Of a stretch of DNA of 36,561 bases, positions 1-7,699 are shown piece after piece (the stretch's first letter is position 1; the number at the start of each line of letters is the position of its first letter). A program made the translations under genes and the position numbers. The notes beneath the pieces are model-generated. The model saw only the letters and a program-made list of their open reading frames with translations, had not been told where the DNA came from and ran no database searches. The DNA lies in the NCBI GenBank assembly GCA_029255105.1, contig JAQWWH010000002.1, positions 1 to 36,561 on the forward strand, written 5' to 3'. This DNA is from Flavimaricola sp. (GTDB lineage Bacteria > Pseudomonadota > Alphaproteobacteria > Rhodobacterales > Rhodobacteraceae).

Positions 1-983
1 CGAAAGGCATAAAGGTCTGCGGGATTACCGGTCACGCGAAACCGGCCCTCGTCGCGGGCATGGGTTTCAAACCGGGCGCCCTTGCCGGGGCCAAGCTGGA
101 CATCGCCCATGGCATGAAACCCGTGGTCGGTCTGGAAGGGGCCGGAATGACAGGCTGCACAGCCTGCCTCGCCATAAAACAACGCCATCCCGGCCTCTGC
201 CTCGGGCGACAGGGTGCCCTGACCGCGCAGATAGGCATCAAAAGGGCTCTGATCCGACCGCCATTCAAGGGCGACAAAAGCGGCAATGGCGTTGGAGATA
301 TCGGTAAAGTCAATATCATCAGGGCTTTGGACAGTGTCATAGACCGCCTCGAAGGCCTCTGCATAGGCCGGGATCGCCGCCACCCGGCGGGCGATCAGGT
401 CCCAGGCCCCGCCCTCTCCGGTGATCTGGCCCAGGCGGGTGGCCCGGGCGACCTCGTTCTCGGTATAATGCCCGGCCATCTCGTCGGGGGACAGGACGGG
501 AAACATCGTCTGGGCCGACAGGAGCGAGGCAAAGCCCGCGACCATCTCTTCGTCCAGCGGCGTGCGCAGGCCGCCGGGCTTGTCCGGGTCCGCCTCGATC
601 CGGCCATCGTGGAACAGGACGGTGAATTCCGCCGCCCCAAGGTTGAACAGGGCCTGGGCGTTGCGGGGGATGCGCTGCTCGGGCAGGTTATCGGGGTCAG
701 GGGTGCGTTTCGGCCCCAGCCCGATCCCCCCGTCGCCCAGCGACAGCGACACTCCGTCGCCGGTCCCAAAGGCAGGGTGATGGCAGGTGGCGCAGGACAC
801 TTCGCGGTTCCCCGACAGGATCGGATCATAGAACAGCAACTGCCCCAGTGCCGCCTCATCCGCCCGAACCGGGGCATAATCTGCATCCGTCACCGGGGCT
901 GGCAAGGTAAACGATGTTCCCTGCGCCAATGCCGCACCAGCAGCCAGGCTGATCAGCCCTCCGACAAGATGAATTCGACGCAT
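1..983 (-). CDS. di-heme cytochrome c peroxidase / MauG-family protein (partial, runs off window start)
   Basis: The minus-strand frame opens at an ATG at 983 and stays open to base 1, so the C-terminus is missing and only about 327 residues are visible. A GGGAGG ribosome site sits 7 bases upstream. The protein begins with a signal peptide (RRIHLVGGL...AALA, cleavage near residue 20), so it is exported to the periplasm. Two haem c attachment motifs are visible, CATCH near residue 64 and CAACH near residue 275. This is the layout of bacterial di-heme peroxidases and MauG-like proteins, which reduce hydrogen peroxide with electrons from a small c-type cytochrome or cupredoxin. It is divergent from imuA, and the 127-bp gap holds the SOS box. 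The family is clear. Whether it is a peroxidase or a MauG-type oxidase cannot be told from the visible part. Confidence 0.9.
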   Translation of the reverse strand, partial: MRRIHLVGGLISLAAGAALAQGTSFTLPAPVTDADYAPVRADEAALGQLLFYDPILSGNREVSCATCHHPAFGTGDGVSLSLGDGGIGLGPKRTPDPDNLPEQRIPRNAQALFNLGAAEFTVLFHDGRIEADPDKPGGLRTPLDEEMVAGFASLLSAQTMFPVLSPDEMAGHYTENEVARATRLGQITGEGGAWDLIARRVAAIPAYAEAFEAVYDTVQSPDDIDFTDISNAIAAFVALEWRSDQSPFDAYLRGQGTLSPEAEAGMALFYGEAGCAACHSGPFQTDHGFHAMGDVQLGPGKGARFETHARDEGRFRVTGNPADLYAF

Positions 984-1058
984 CCCTGCCCTCCCTTTGA
1001 CCTGTCGGACAATGCCTCAGCGCCCCTGCCCTCGCAATGCAAAAGGCGCAGAAGCGAT

Positions 1059-1087
1059 TTGACGAAGGGGTGAACACGAACTAGAAC
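1059..1087 (+). promoter_or_regulatory. predicted imuA promoter
   Basis: A -35-like TTGACG at 1059-1064 is followed after 17 bases by TAGAAC at 1082-1087, a reasonable -10. The expected transcription start near 1094 would fall inside the LexA box, leaving a leader of under 20 bases before the imuA ATG at 1111. This geometry suits direct repression by LexA. The prediction is by eye from consensus and spacing. Confidence 0.55.
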
Positions 1088-1098
1088 AAAAGAAGAAC
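1084..1098 (+). promoter_or_regulatory. LexA (SOS) box, alphaproteobacterial type
   Basis: GAAC at 1084-1087 and GAAC at 1095-1098 are separated by exactly seven bases, matching the direct-repeat SOS box GTTC-N7-GTTC/GAAC-N7-GAAC known in alphaproteobacteria. Further GAAC tetramers at 1072, 1078 and 1105 are not at the correct spacing to one another. The site overlaps the predicted -10 of imuA and lies in the divergent gap with the peroxidase gene, which it could also affect. Confidence 0.8.
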
Positions 1099-1110
1099 AA
1101 ACAGGAACGG

Positions 1111-1830
1111 ATGAGTCCCGTGCAAAGCCCGCCCGCCCCCAATATGCCCCCAAGCCTTCCTCCCGGGCTGGCCTCTGCCACCCATGGGCGGACAGGACAG
1201 GATGGCGACCGGCGGCAGGCCACCCTGGCAGAGGTCTTTCCCGAGACTGTGGTGGACGGGGCCGCCCCCGGTTTTGTCATCGCCCATCTGCCCGATGAGG
1301 CACGGCCGGTGCTCTGGATCCAGGACCGGCTGTCCCTGCGTGAAAGCGGGCGGCCCTACCTGGCCGGCATGGCCCGCCCGCCCGAGATGTACTTTCTGAC
1401 CGTCAACCGGGCGGTCGATGTGCTTTGGGCCATGGAACAGGGGCTGGGCTGCACCGGCCTCTCTGCCGTTGTGGGCGAGGTCTGGGGCGATCCGCCGGCC
1501 CTGGACTTCACCGCCTCCAAACGGTTGGCCCTGCGATCCGAGGCGCATGCCGTCCCGGCCTGGCTGATCCGCCGGGCAGCCCGCGCGGACCTGAGCGCGG
1601 CACGCGAACGCTGGCGGCTGGCCTCGCTGCCATCGCTGCCGGAACCTGACGACATGCGGGCCCCCGGCGCGCCGCAATGGCGGGCAGAGCTGTTTCGCGC
1701 CCGCTGGCGGACACCGGGTTCCTGGGTGGCCCGCTATGATCATGGCGACCACGCCCTGACCTTTGATCACGCCGTCGCCGCTACCGACGATCCGGACCGG
1801 CAAAGCCGGGCAGCCGGGGCATTGGGCTAA
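1111..1830 (+). CDS. imuA: ImuA, SOS mutasome accessory protein
   Basis: This 239-residue protein is placed as ImuA (RecA/SulA-like fold) by its sequence type and by its position first in an imuA-imuB-dnaE2 order behind a LexA box. ImuA works with ImuB and DnaE2 in damage-induced translesion synthesis. The body runs from about residue 38 (LAEVFPETVVDGAA) through FVIAHLPDE, PVLWIQDRLS and MYFLTVNRAVDVLWAMEQGL, features of the short alphaproteobacterial form. I see no clear Walker A loop. The C-terminal half is Arg/Ala rich. The start is the ATG 13 bases after the SOS box with a weak AGGA site. The stop is followed after three bases by a small bridging frame leading to imuB. Confidence 0.8.
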   Translation: MSPVQSPPAPNMPPSLPPGLASATHGRTGQDGDRRQATLAEVFPETVVDGAAPGFVIAHLPDEARPVLWIQDRLSLRESGRPYLAGMARPPEMYFLTVNRAVDVLWAMEQGLGCTGLSAVVGEVWGDPPALDFTASKRLALRSEAHAVPAWLIRRAARADLSAARERWRLASLPSLPEPDDMRAPGAPQWRAELFRARWRTPGSWVARYDHGDHALTFDHAVAATDDPDRQSRAAGALG

Positions 1831-1833
1831 GCC

Positions 1834-1938
1834 ATGAGACGAGGATCAGGCACAGCCATCGGCAGGGCAAGCACCTGTAGAGCCAACATAGGCAGGACTA
1901 AGATAGGCAGGGCTAAGCTAGGCGGGGCCAACAGATGA
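1834..1938 (+). CDS. possible 34-residue bridging micro-ORF between imuA and imuB
   Basis: An ATG at 1834, three bases after the imuA stop, opens a frame that ends in a TGA at 1936-1938 overlapping the imuB ATG (1935-1937). It therefore exactly fills the gap. The predicted peptide is very basic and ends in pentapeptide repeats (IGRTK, IGRAK, LGGAN) encoded by a 15-bp tandem repeat. No good ribosome site is visible, so any translation would be by reinitiation after imuA. It might only serve to couple imuB to imuA, or it may be a chance frame. No homologue is known to me. See the matching case at 20988-21077. Confidence 0.3.
   Translation: MRRGSGTAIGRASTCRANIGRTKIGRAKLGGANR
1888..1932 (+). repeat. 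15-bp tandem repeat, three copies
   Basis: Copies are ATAGGCAGGACTAAG (1888-1902), ATAGGCAGGGCTAAG (1903-1917) and a diverged CTAGGCGGGGCCAAC (1918-1932), directly before the imuB start. The 15-bp period keeps the reading frame of the bridging micro-ORF. An in-frame stop at 1914-1916 excludes an upstream extension of imuB through the repeat. Confidence 0.85.
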
Positions 1939-4010
1939 GGGGCGAGGTCAAGCTGCCAGACCGCGCCGCCCTCTCCCCAAAGGCCCCCCAACCCGCCACA
2001 ACCGGTCGCGTCACCCCCTTTACGGGCCGCCCGGCAAACGCAGGCGAGGCCAAGGATCAGGCACCAGCCCCGTCGGCTCCCCCGGCACCGGCCCCGTCTC
2101 GTCCCCCGGCATCACGGACCGATCCCGATGACCTGGCCCGCGCCATTGCCGCCCTGCAAAGCGCGCTGGAGGCCGAGGTTGCCCAGCCCCGCAACCTGCG
2201 GGAGCCGGGCCTGCCACAAAGAACCGAAGAAGAGGCCTTCAGCCCAATCGGCATCCCCCAACCAAGCCGGGCCAAACCCGGCACAGCCCAACCCAGCACA
2301 GCCCAACCCAGCACAGCCCTGGCCTGGCGGGCGGGACCCAGCGAGGAAGAGGGGCCGAAGGAACAAGACGGGCCAAACCGCAAGACAGCCGGGCGGACAA
2401 GCGCGGCCGCAGGGTCCATCGCCCCGCCCGAGCGGCCAAGGGGGCTGACCCGGCGCATCCTGGCCCTCTACCTGCCCAATTTCAGCATGGAACGTTGGCA
2501 GCGCAGCGCAGCCGCCCGGGGGGATACCCTACCCGAGGACCTGCCCCAGGCCCTAGCCGTCGAAGGGACCCACGGCCCGGTCGTGCATGCCATCAACCGG
2601 GCGGCCGGGCTGGCCGGGGTGCAGGTGGGGGCAAGGGTGGTCGACATGCGGGCGCTCGTGCCCACGCTCAAGCTGGACTACGCCGACCTGGGCAGTGACC
2701 GGGCCGCGCTTGAGCGGCTGATGCTCTGGTCCCGGCGCTGGTGCCCCTGGACAGCAGTTGACAGGTCGGCGGTGAGCGGGAGCAGCACAGGCGTTGGAGC
2801 GGGGGCCGGGCTGGTGATGGATACCACAGGGTCCGACCACCTCTGGGGGGGCGAAGCGGCCCTGATGCGCGAGATCGAGGAAAAGCTGTCCGGCCTGGGG
2901 CTGTCCAGCCAGCTGGCCATCGCCCCCACCCATGGGGCCGCCTGGGCGCTGTCGCGGTTCGGGGCAGTGCGCGAGATCTGCACAGCTGACAGCCTTGCCC
3001 TGCGGATGGGGTCCCTGCCGGTGCGGGCCTTGCGGCTGGACGGGCAGACGGTGCTCCTGCTCAAGCGGCTGGGGCTCAAAACGGTCGGAGAGCTGGCGGC
3101 GGTGCCCCGGCTGTCTCTGGCACGGCGGTTTTCACAGGCGGCGCTGCCCGGCAATCCGCTGCTGCGGCTGGACCAGATGATGGGACAACTGGCCGAACCT
3201 GTCTCGGCCCCCGACGACCCGCCCCGCTTTGCCGTCCAGGCCAAGCTGGCCGAACCCGTGCAGGACCCCGAACCGCATCTGCCCGCCCTTGTGGCCGAGC
3301 TTTGCCAGGGAATGGCAGCGGCGGGCTTCGGGGCGCGGCGGCTGACGCTGACGGTCTATCGCAGCGATGGCGAGGTCAGCCACCTGGACGCCACAACCTC
3401 GCAGCCCAGCCGGGCGGCCGGCCACCTGCTTCGCTTGTTCGAGGGCAAGCTGGACCGGATCGATCCAGGCTTTGGCTTTGACCTGATCACTCTGGCGGCC
3501 AGCGTGGCCGAAAAGATGGGGGTGGTGCAGGCGCGGCTGGACGGGCAGCCCGAAGAAGGACCCGATATGGCGCAGCTGGTGGACCGTCTGTCGGCGCGGT
3601 TCGGGCCCAGGTCGCTGCGACGGCCCGCCATGCGCGAAAGCCATGTGCCCGAGCGGCGCGAGGTCTGGGCCCCCGCCATGGCCGGCCCGCCGCGCCGGCC
3701 AGAGCCGGGGACATTGCCTCGCCCCGTCCGCCTGTTCGACCCGCCCGAAGAGGTCCGGGTCATCTACGCCGTCCCCGAAGGGCCGCCCGCCCAGTTCGTC
3801 TGGCGGCGGGTCACCCACCGGGTCGCCCGCTTTGCCGGGCCAGAGCGTATCGCCCCGGAATGGTGGGCCGACCTCCCCGGTACAAGGCTGCGGGACTACT
3901 ACCGGATCGAGGACCACACCGGCCGCCGCTTCTGGCTCTATCGCGAGGGCGTTCAGGAAGACGGCCGGGGCGGCGACCCACGCTGGTTCATCCACGGGAT
4001 CTTTGCATGA
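1935..4010 (+). CDS. imuB: ImuB, Y-family-like polymerase subunit with long N-terminal extension
   Basis: The 691-residue protein has an ImuB core beginning near residue 173 (RRILALYLPNFSMERW) and ending in the family-typical tail with WFIHGIFA. ImuB resembles Y-family (DinB) polymerases but is thought to be catalytically inactive, acting as the hub joining ImuA, the beta clamp and DnaE2. Usual ImuB proteins are about 500 residues. Here residues 1-172 are a Pro/Ala-rich, probably disordered segment including AQPST repeats. The ATG at 1935 is the first possible start after an in-frame stop at 1914, and its overlap with the bridging micro-ORF suggests coupled translation. A start nearer the core cannot be excluded, but I see no good ATG with a ribosome site there. 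Confidence 0.85.
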   Translation: MRGEVKLPDRAALSPKAPQPATTGRVTPFTGRPANAGEAKDQAPAPSAPPAPAPSRPPASRTDPDDLARAIAALQSALEAEVAQPRNLREPGLPQRTEEEAFSPIGIPQPSRAKPGTAQPSTAQPSTALAWRAGPSEEEGPKEQDGPNRKTAGRTSAAAGSIAPPERPRGLTRRILALYLPNFSMERWQRSAAARGDTLPEDLPQALAVEGTHGPVVHAINRAAGLAGVQVGARVVDMRALVPTLKLDYADLGSDRAALERLMLWSRRWCPWTAVDRSAVSGSSTGVGAGAGLVMDTTGSDHLWGGEAALMREIEEKLSGLGLSSQLAIAPTHGAAWALSRFGAVREICTADSLALRMGSLPVRALRLDGQTVLLLKRLGLKTVGELAAVPRLSLARRFSQAALPGNPLLRLDQMMGQLAEPVSAPDDPPRFAVQAKLAEPVQDPEPHLPALVAELCQGMAAAGFGARRLTLTVYRSDGEVSHLDATTSQPSRAAGHLLRLFEGKLDRIDPGFGFDLITLAASVAEKMGVVQARLDGQPEEGPDMAQLVDRLSARFGPRSLRRPAMRESHVPERREVWAPAMAGPPRRPEPGTLPRPVRLFDPPEEVRVIYAVPEGPPAQFVWRRVTHRVARFAGPERIAPEWWADLPGTRLRDYYRIEDHTGRRFWLYREGVQEDGRGGDPRWFIHGIFA
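2282..2319 (+). repeat. 15-bp tandem repeat inside imuB (about 2.5 copies)
   Basis: CACAGCCCAACCCAG is repeated perfectly at 2282-2296 and 2297-2311, with a third partial copy to 2319. It is in frame and encodes AQPST units in the low-complexity N-terminal part of ImuB. Confidence 0.9.
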
Positions 4011-4082
4011 TCCCCCCAATAGATGACCCCGGCACTCCAATGGCGCGCCTGCGGCGCATCCTTTCTGGCACTGCGTGCGGTT

Positions 4083-4221
4083 GGGGGCTCTGCCCCCGCG
4101 CTGCGCGCTCCCCCGGGATATTTATACTTCGAAGAAATGAAATGGTCCTGATGATCCCTTCTTTGGATTGGAAATATCCCGGGGGGAAGCGCCGCAGGCG
4201 ATGGGGGGCAGAGCCCCCCTT
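4083..4221. repeat. REP-like inverted repeat pair between imuB and dnaE2
   Basis: The left arm (4083-4123) contains a perfect hairpin GGGGGC-TCT-GCCCCC (4083-4097) and ends CCCCCGGGATATTT. The right arm (4172-4221) is its reverse complement in outline: AAATATCCCGGGGGG, then a perfect hairpin GGGGGGC-AGA-GCCCCCC (4203-4219). About 48 AT-richer bases separate the arms. This composition, two oppositely oriented GC-rich hairpin units, looks like a dispersed extragenic palindromic element. It could reduce read-through into dnaE2 or stabilise the imuB message end. That it recurs in the genome is an inference. Confidence 0.75.
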
Positions 4222-4244
4222 GTCCCTCGGAGCCAGGGGGGGCC

Positions 4245-7200
4245 ATGATGCCTGAAAACGATCATGCCCACCCTCGTCGTACCCTGCCTGACGATGGCGT
4301 CTTTACCCCTAATCCCCCGGCCTCCTATGTGGAGTTGGGCCTGGTGTCGTGCTTTTCCTTTCTGCGCGGCGCATCAGATGCCGTGGATCTGGCCCGCGAG
4401 GCCTGGCGTCTGGGGTATGACCGCCTTGGCATTGCGGATTACAACACCCTGGCCGGTGTTGTCCGCCTGCAGGTAGAGGCGGAAAAGGCCCATATCGGCC
4501 CCCTGATCGGCTGCCGTCTCGTGCTGGTGACCGGCGACGCCTTTCTGGCCTATCCTCGCGACCGCGAGGCCTATGGCCGCCTGTCGCGCCTGCTGTCGAA
4601 GGGCAAGATGCATGATCCTGACGGGGTCTGGCAGGCCAAGGGGGTTTGCGACCTGACGCTTGACGATCTGGCCAGCGCAGCGGAGGGCCTGCAGCTGATC
4701 GCCCTGCCGGGCGAGGATATCGCCCGCTTTGCCCGCCGCCTGCCCGGTCTGATCCGCCGCCTGCCGGGTCTGGGCTACCTGGCGGCCGCCTATCTTTATC
4801 GCGGCGATGACCGTGCCCGGATCAATGCCCTAGACCGCCTTGCCAGCCGCCATGGCCTGAGCCTGCTGGCGACCAATGATGTCTTGTATCATGCCCCCGA
4901 CCGCCGCCCCTTGCAGGATGTCATGACCTGCATCCGCGAGAAGTGCACCCTGGCCGAAGCCGGCTTTCGCCTTGACCCCAATGCCGAGCGTCACCTCAAG
5001 AGCCCGGCCGAGATGGCCCGCCTGTTTTCCGAATGGCCCCATGCCATCCGCGCCACCCGGGCGGTGGCCGATGCCTGCGCCTTTTCCCTGCGCGAACTGG
5101 CCTATGAATACCCCCGCGAGGTCATTCCCGAGGACTCCACCCCGCAGGCCCATCTGGAAAAACTGACCTGGGAGGGGGCGGCCTGGCGCTATCCCGAAGG
5201 GGTTCTGCCGGCCACCGTTGCGGTTTTGAAGAAAGAACTGGCGATGATCGAAAAGCTCGACATTGCCCGCTACTTCCTCACCATCCACGACATCATCCGC
5301 TTTGCCCGCCATGAGACGAGCCCGCCGATCCTGTGTCAGGGCCGCGGCTCTGCTGCCAATTCGGCCGTTTGCTATGTGCTGGGCATCACCGCGGTGGACC
5401 CGGCCCAGCACAGCCTCTTGTTTGAACGCTTCATCAGTGAAGAGCGCAAGGAACCCCCCGATATCGACGTCGATTTCGAGCATGAGCGCCGCGAAGAGGT
5501 GATCCAGCACATCTATTCAAAATATGGCCGCGCCCGGGCCGGCCTTTGCGCCACCGTCATCCACTACCGTCCCCGCTCGGCCATTCGTGAGGTGGGCAAG
5601 GTCATGGGCCTGTCCGAGGATGTGACCGGCGCGCTGGCCAAGACCATCTGGGGGTCTTGGGGCAAGGAGGTCGATGGCACCCATGTCCGCGAGGCCGGTC
5701 TTGACCTGACCGAGCCGTTGTTGCGCAAGACCATCCTTCTGGCCCAGCAGCTGATCGGCATGCCCCGCCATCTGGGCCAGCATGTGGGCGGCTTTATCCT
5801 GACCGAACGCCCCCTGACCGAGACGGTACCCATTGGCAACGGGGCGATGCCCGACCGGTCCTTCATCGAATGGGACAAGGATGACATCGACGCCCTGGGC
5901 ATCCTGAAGGTGGATATACTGGCCCTTGGGATGCTGACCTGTATCCGCAAGTGTTTTGACATGATTTCAGCCCATTACGACCAAACCTTCACGCTGGCGA
6001 CCACCCCGCGCGAGGACCCCCGTGTCTATGAGATGCTGTGCCGGGGGGATTCGGTCGGCGTCTTTCAGGTCGAAAGCCGGGCCCAGATGAACATGCTCCC
6101 CCGTCTGCGCCCGCGCGAGTTCTACGACCTGGTGATCGAGGTGGCCATTGTCCGCCCCGGCCCGATCCAGGGCGATATGGTCCACCCCTATTTGCGCCGC
6201 CGCAACGGGGAAGAGCGGGTGGACTATCCCTCTCCCGGTGCGCCTCATGATCCGGCAGAGTTGAAGAACATCCTGGGCCGCACCCTTGGTGTCCCGATTT
6301 TTCAGGAACAGGCGATGAAGATCGCTATCGAGGCGGCCCGCTTTTCCCCTGCAGAGGCCAATGAACTGCGCAAGGCGATGGCGACCTTCCGGTCCAAGGG
6401 CACCATCGGGTTGCTTGAGGAAAAGATGGTCGGCCGCATGGTCACCCGGGGCTATGAGGAAGAGTTTGCCCGCCGCTGTTTCAACCAGATCAAGGGCTTT
6501 GGCGAATATGGCTTTCCCGAAAGCCATGCGGCCAGTTTCGCCCACCTTGTCTATGTCTCATCCTGGCTAAAATGTCATTATCCTGCAGTATTTTGCGCGG
6601 CGTTGTTAAACTCGCAGCCGATGGGGTTCTATGCCCCGGCCCAGATCGTGCGCGATGCCCGCGAGCATGGGGTGGAGGTGCGTCCGCCGGATGTGAATTA
6701 CTCGGACTGGGACAGCACGCTGGAGCCTTTGGGCCAGGGGGGCTTTGCCGTCCGTCTGGGCCTGCGCCAGATCGGCGGCCTGCGTGAAGAGGCCGCCCTG
6801 CGCCTGACCGCCCTGCGCGATGGCCCTTACCGCGCGGTCGAGGACCTCAAGACAAAGGGCCGGCTGACCGCTGCCGAGGTGCGCCGCCTGGCCGAGGCCG
6901 ACGCGATGCGGTCGATGTTTATCGACCGTCGTCAGGCCCTGTGGGAGGCCAAGGCGATCAAGGATGCCCCCGACCTGCCCCTGTTCCGCGACGCAAACCC
7001 CGAGGGAGAAGAGGTGCCCGTTCCTCTGCCCGCCATGCCGGTCTGCGAACAGGTGGTGGCCGACTACCAGACCCTGCGCCTGTCCCTGAAGGCCCATCCG
7101 ATGTCCTTTCTGCGCAAAAGCCTGACCCGTCAGGGCTATATCGCCACATCCGACCTCAAGGGCAGCCGCAACTGGCAAAGGGTCAAGCTGGCCGGTCTTG

Positions 7201-7589
7201 TCCTGATCCGCCAGCGGCCGGGCAGCGCCAAGGGGGTCTGCTTTATCACGCTCGAGGATGAACGCGGCGTTGCCAACCTGGTGGTCTGGCCCAAGGTGAT
7301 GGAGCAGTTTCGCAAGGTGGTCATGCAATCCCGCCTTCTGGTCATCCACGGCTATGTCCAGCGCGATGTGGACATCATCCATGTGGTGGCCGAACGGCTG
7401 GAGAACCGGTCTGACGCCCTTTTGCGGTTGGCCCCCGATGGATTGGCCCCGTCGATGGCGCCACCCATGGCCCATGCCGATGAGGTCAACCGCCCCCTGT
7501 CCAGCCCATTGGCCGACCCGATGTCAGCCCCCAACCGGGGCCATCCCCGAGATGCCCGTATCATCCCGAAAAGTCGGGACTTTCATTAA
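4245..7589 (+). CDS. dnaE2: DnaE2, error-prone DNA polymerase III alpha subunit
   Basis: At 1114 residues this has the normal DnaE2 length. An N-terminal PHP domain starts near residue 25 (YVELGLVSCFSFLRGAS). The C-family polymerase palm carries GRGSAANSAVCYVLGITAVDP and the catalytic aspartates in PPDIDVDFEHERRE (Asp406, 408 and 410 region). Helix-hairpin-helix (IKGFGEYGFPESHAASFAHL) and OB-fold segments (VKLAGLVLIRQRPGSAKG) follow. The SFLRGAS and GFPESHA signatures separate DnaE2 from replicative DnaE1. It performs damage-induced translesion synthesis with ImuA and ImuB. A CAGGGGGGG site precedes tandem ATGs at 4245 and 4248. The 234-bp gap and the inverted repeat upstream mean it may have its own promoter, though I see no second SOS box. 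Confidence 0.95.
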   Translation: MMPENDHAHPRRTLPDDGVFTPNPPASYVELGLVSCFSFLRGASDAVDLAREAWRLGYDRLGIADYNTLAGVVRLQVEAEKAHIGPLIGCRLVLVTGDAFLAYPRDREAYGRLSRLLSKGKMHDPDGVWQAKGVCDLTLDDLASAAEGLQLIALPGEDIARFARRLPGLIRRLPGLGYLAAAYLYRGDDRARINALDRLASRHGLSLLATNDVLYHAPDRRPLQDVMTCIREKCTLAEAGFRLDPNAERHLKSPAEMARLFSEWPHAIRATRAVADACAFSLRELAYEYPREVIPEDSTPQAHLEKLTWEGAAWRYPEGVLPATVAVLKKELAMIEKLDIARYFLTIHDIIRFARHETSPPILCQGRGSAANSAVCYVLGITAVDPAQHSLLFERFISEERKEPPDIDVDFEHERREEVIQHIYSKYGRARAGLCATVIHYRPRSAIREVGKVMGLSEDVTGALAKTIWGSWGKEVDGTHVREAGLDLTEPLLRKTILLAQQLIGMPRHLGQHVGGFILTERPLTETVPIGNGAMPDRSFIEWDKDDIDALGILKVDILALGMLTCIRKCFDMISAHYDQTFTLATTPREDPRVYEMLCRGDSVGVFQVESRAQMNMLPRLRPREFYDLVIEVAIVRPGPIQGDMVHPYLRRRNGEERVDYPSPGAPHDPAELKNILGRTLGVPIFQEQAMKIAIEAARFSPAEANELRKAMATFRSKGTIGLLEEKMVGRMVTRGYEEEFARRCFNQIKGFGEYGFPESHAASFAHLVYVSSWLKCHYPAVFCAALLNSQPMGFYAPAQIVRDAREHGVEVRPPDVNYSDWDSTLEPLGQGGFAVRLGLRQIGGLREEAALRLTALRDGPYRAVEDLKTKGRLTAAEVRRLAEADAMRSMFIDRRQALWEAKAIKDAPDLPLFRDANPEGEEVPVPLPAMPVCEQVVADYQTLRLSLKAHPMSFLRKSLTRQGYIATSDLKGSRNWQRVKLAGLVLIRQRPGSAKGVCFITLEDERGVANLVVWPKVMEQFRKVVMQSRLLVIHGYVQRDVDIIHVVAERLENRSDALLRLAPDGLAPSMAPPMAHADEVNRPLSSPLADPMSAPNRGHPRDARIIPKSRDFH

Positions 7590-7665
7590 CAGCACAACCC
7601 GAGGGTGAGCGGTGATTATTTCCTATGCAAACGCGGCCCAAGCCTAACCAACTTCACACCAATCA

Positions 7666-7693
7666 TTGTCAATTCCACAGCGCCCCATATGAT
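7666..7693 (+). promoter_or_regulatory. predicted promoter of the ATP-grasp/Anbu operon, possibly leaderless
   Basis: TTGTCA (7666-7671) and TATGAT (7688-7693) are 16 bases apart. The expected transcription start, six to eight bases after the -10, coincides with the preferred ATG at 7700, which has no convincing Shine-Dalgarno sequence. This is a consensus match judged by eye. Confidence 0.4.
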
Positions 7694-7699
7694 CGGGGC

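Noticed and set aside
60..1073. A 337-codon plus-strand open frame
   Set aside because: It is antisense to the di-heme peroxidase gene, whose minus-strand frame has a signal peptide, two CxxCH motifs and a good ribosome site. GC-rich codon use leaves the opposite frame open.
7570..7583. AAAGTC/GACTTT inverted repeat as a dnaE2 terminator
   Set aside because: It is within the last codons, the loop is only two bases and no U-run follows.
7625..7699. A 25-residue longer start for the ATP-grasp protein
   Set aside because: There is no ribosome site at 7625, the family normally begins just before FDEM, and a promoter-like -10 lies inside this stretch.
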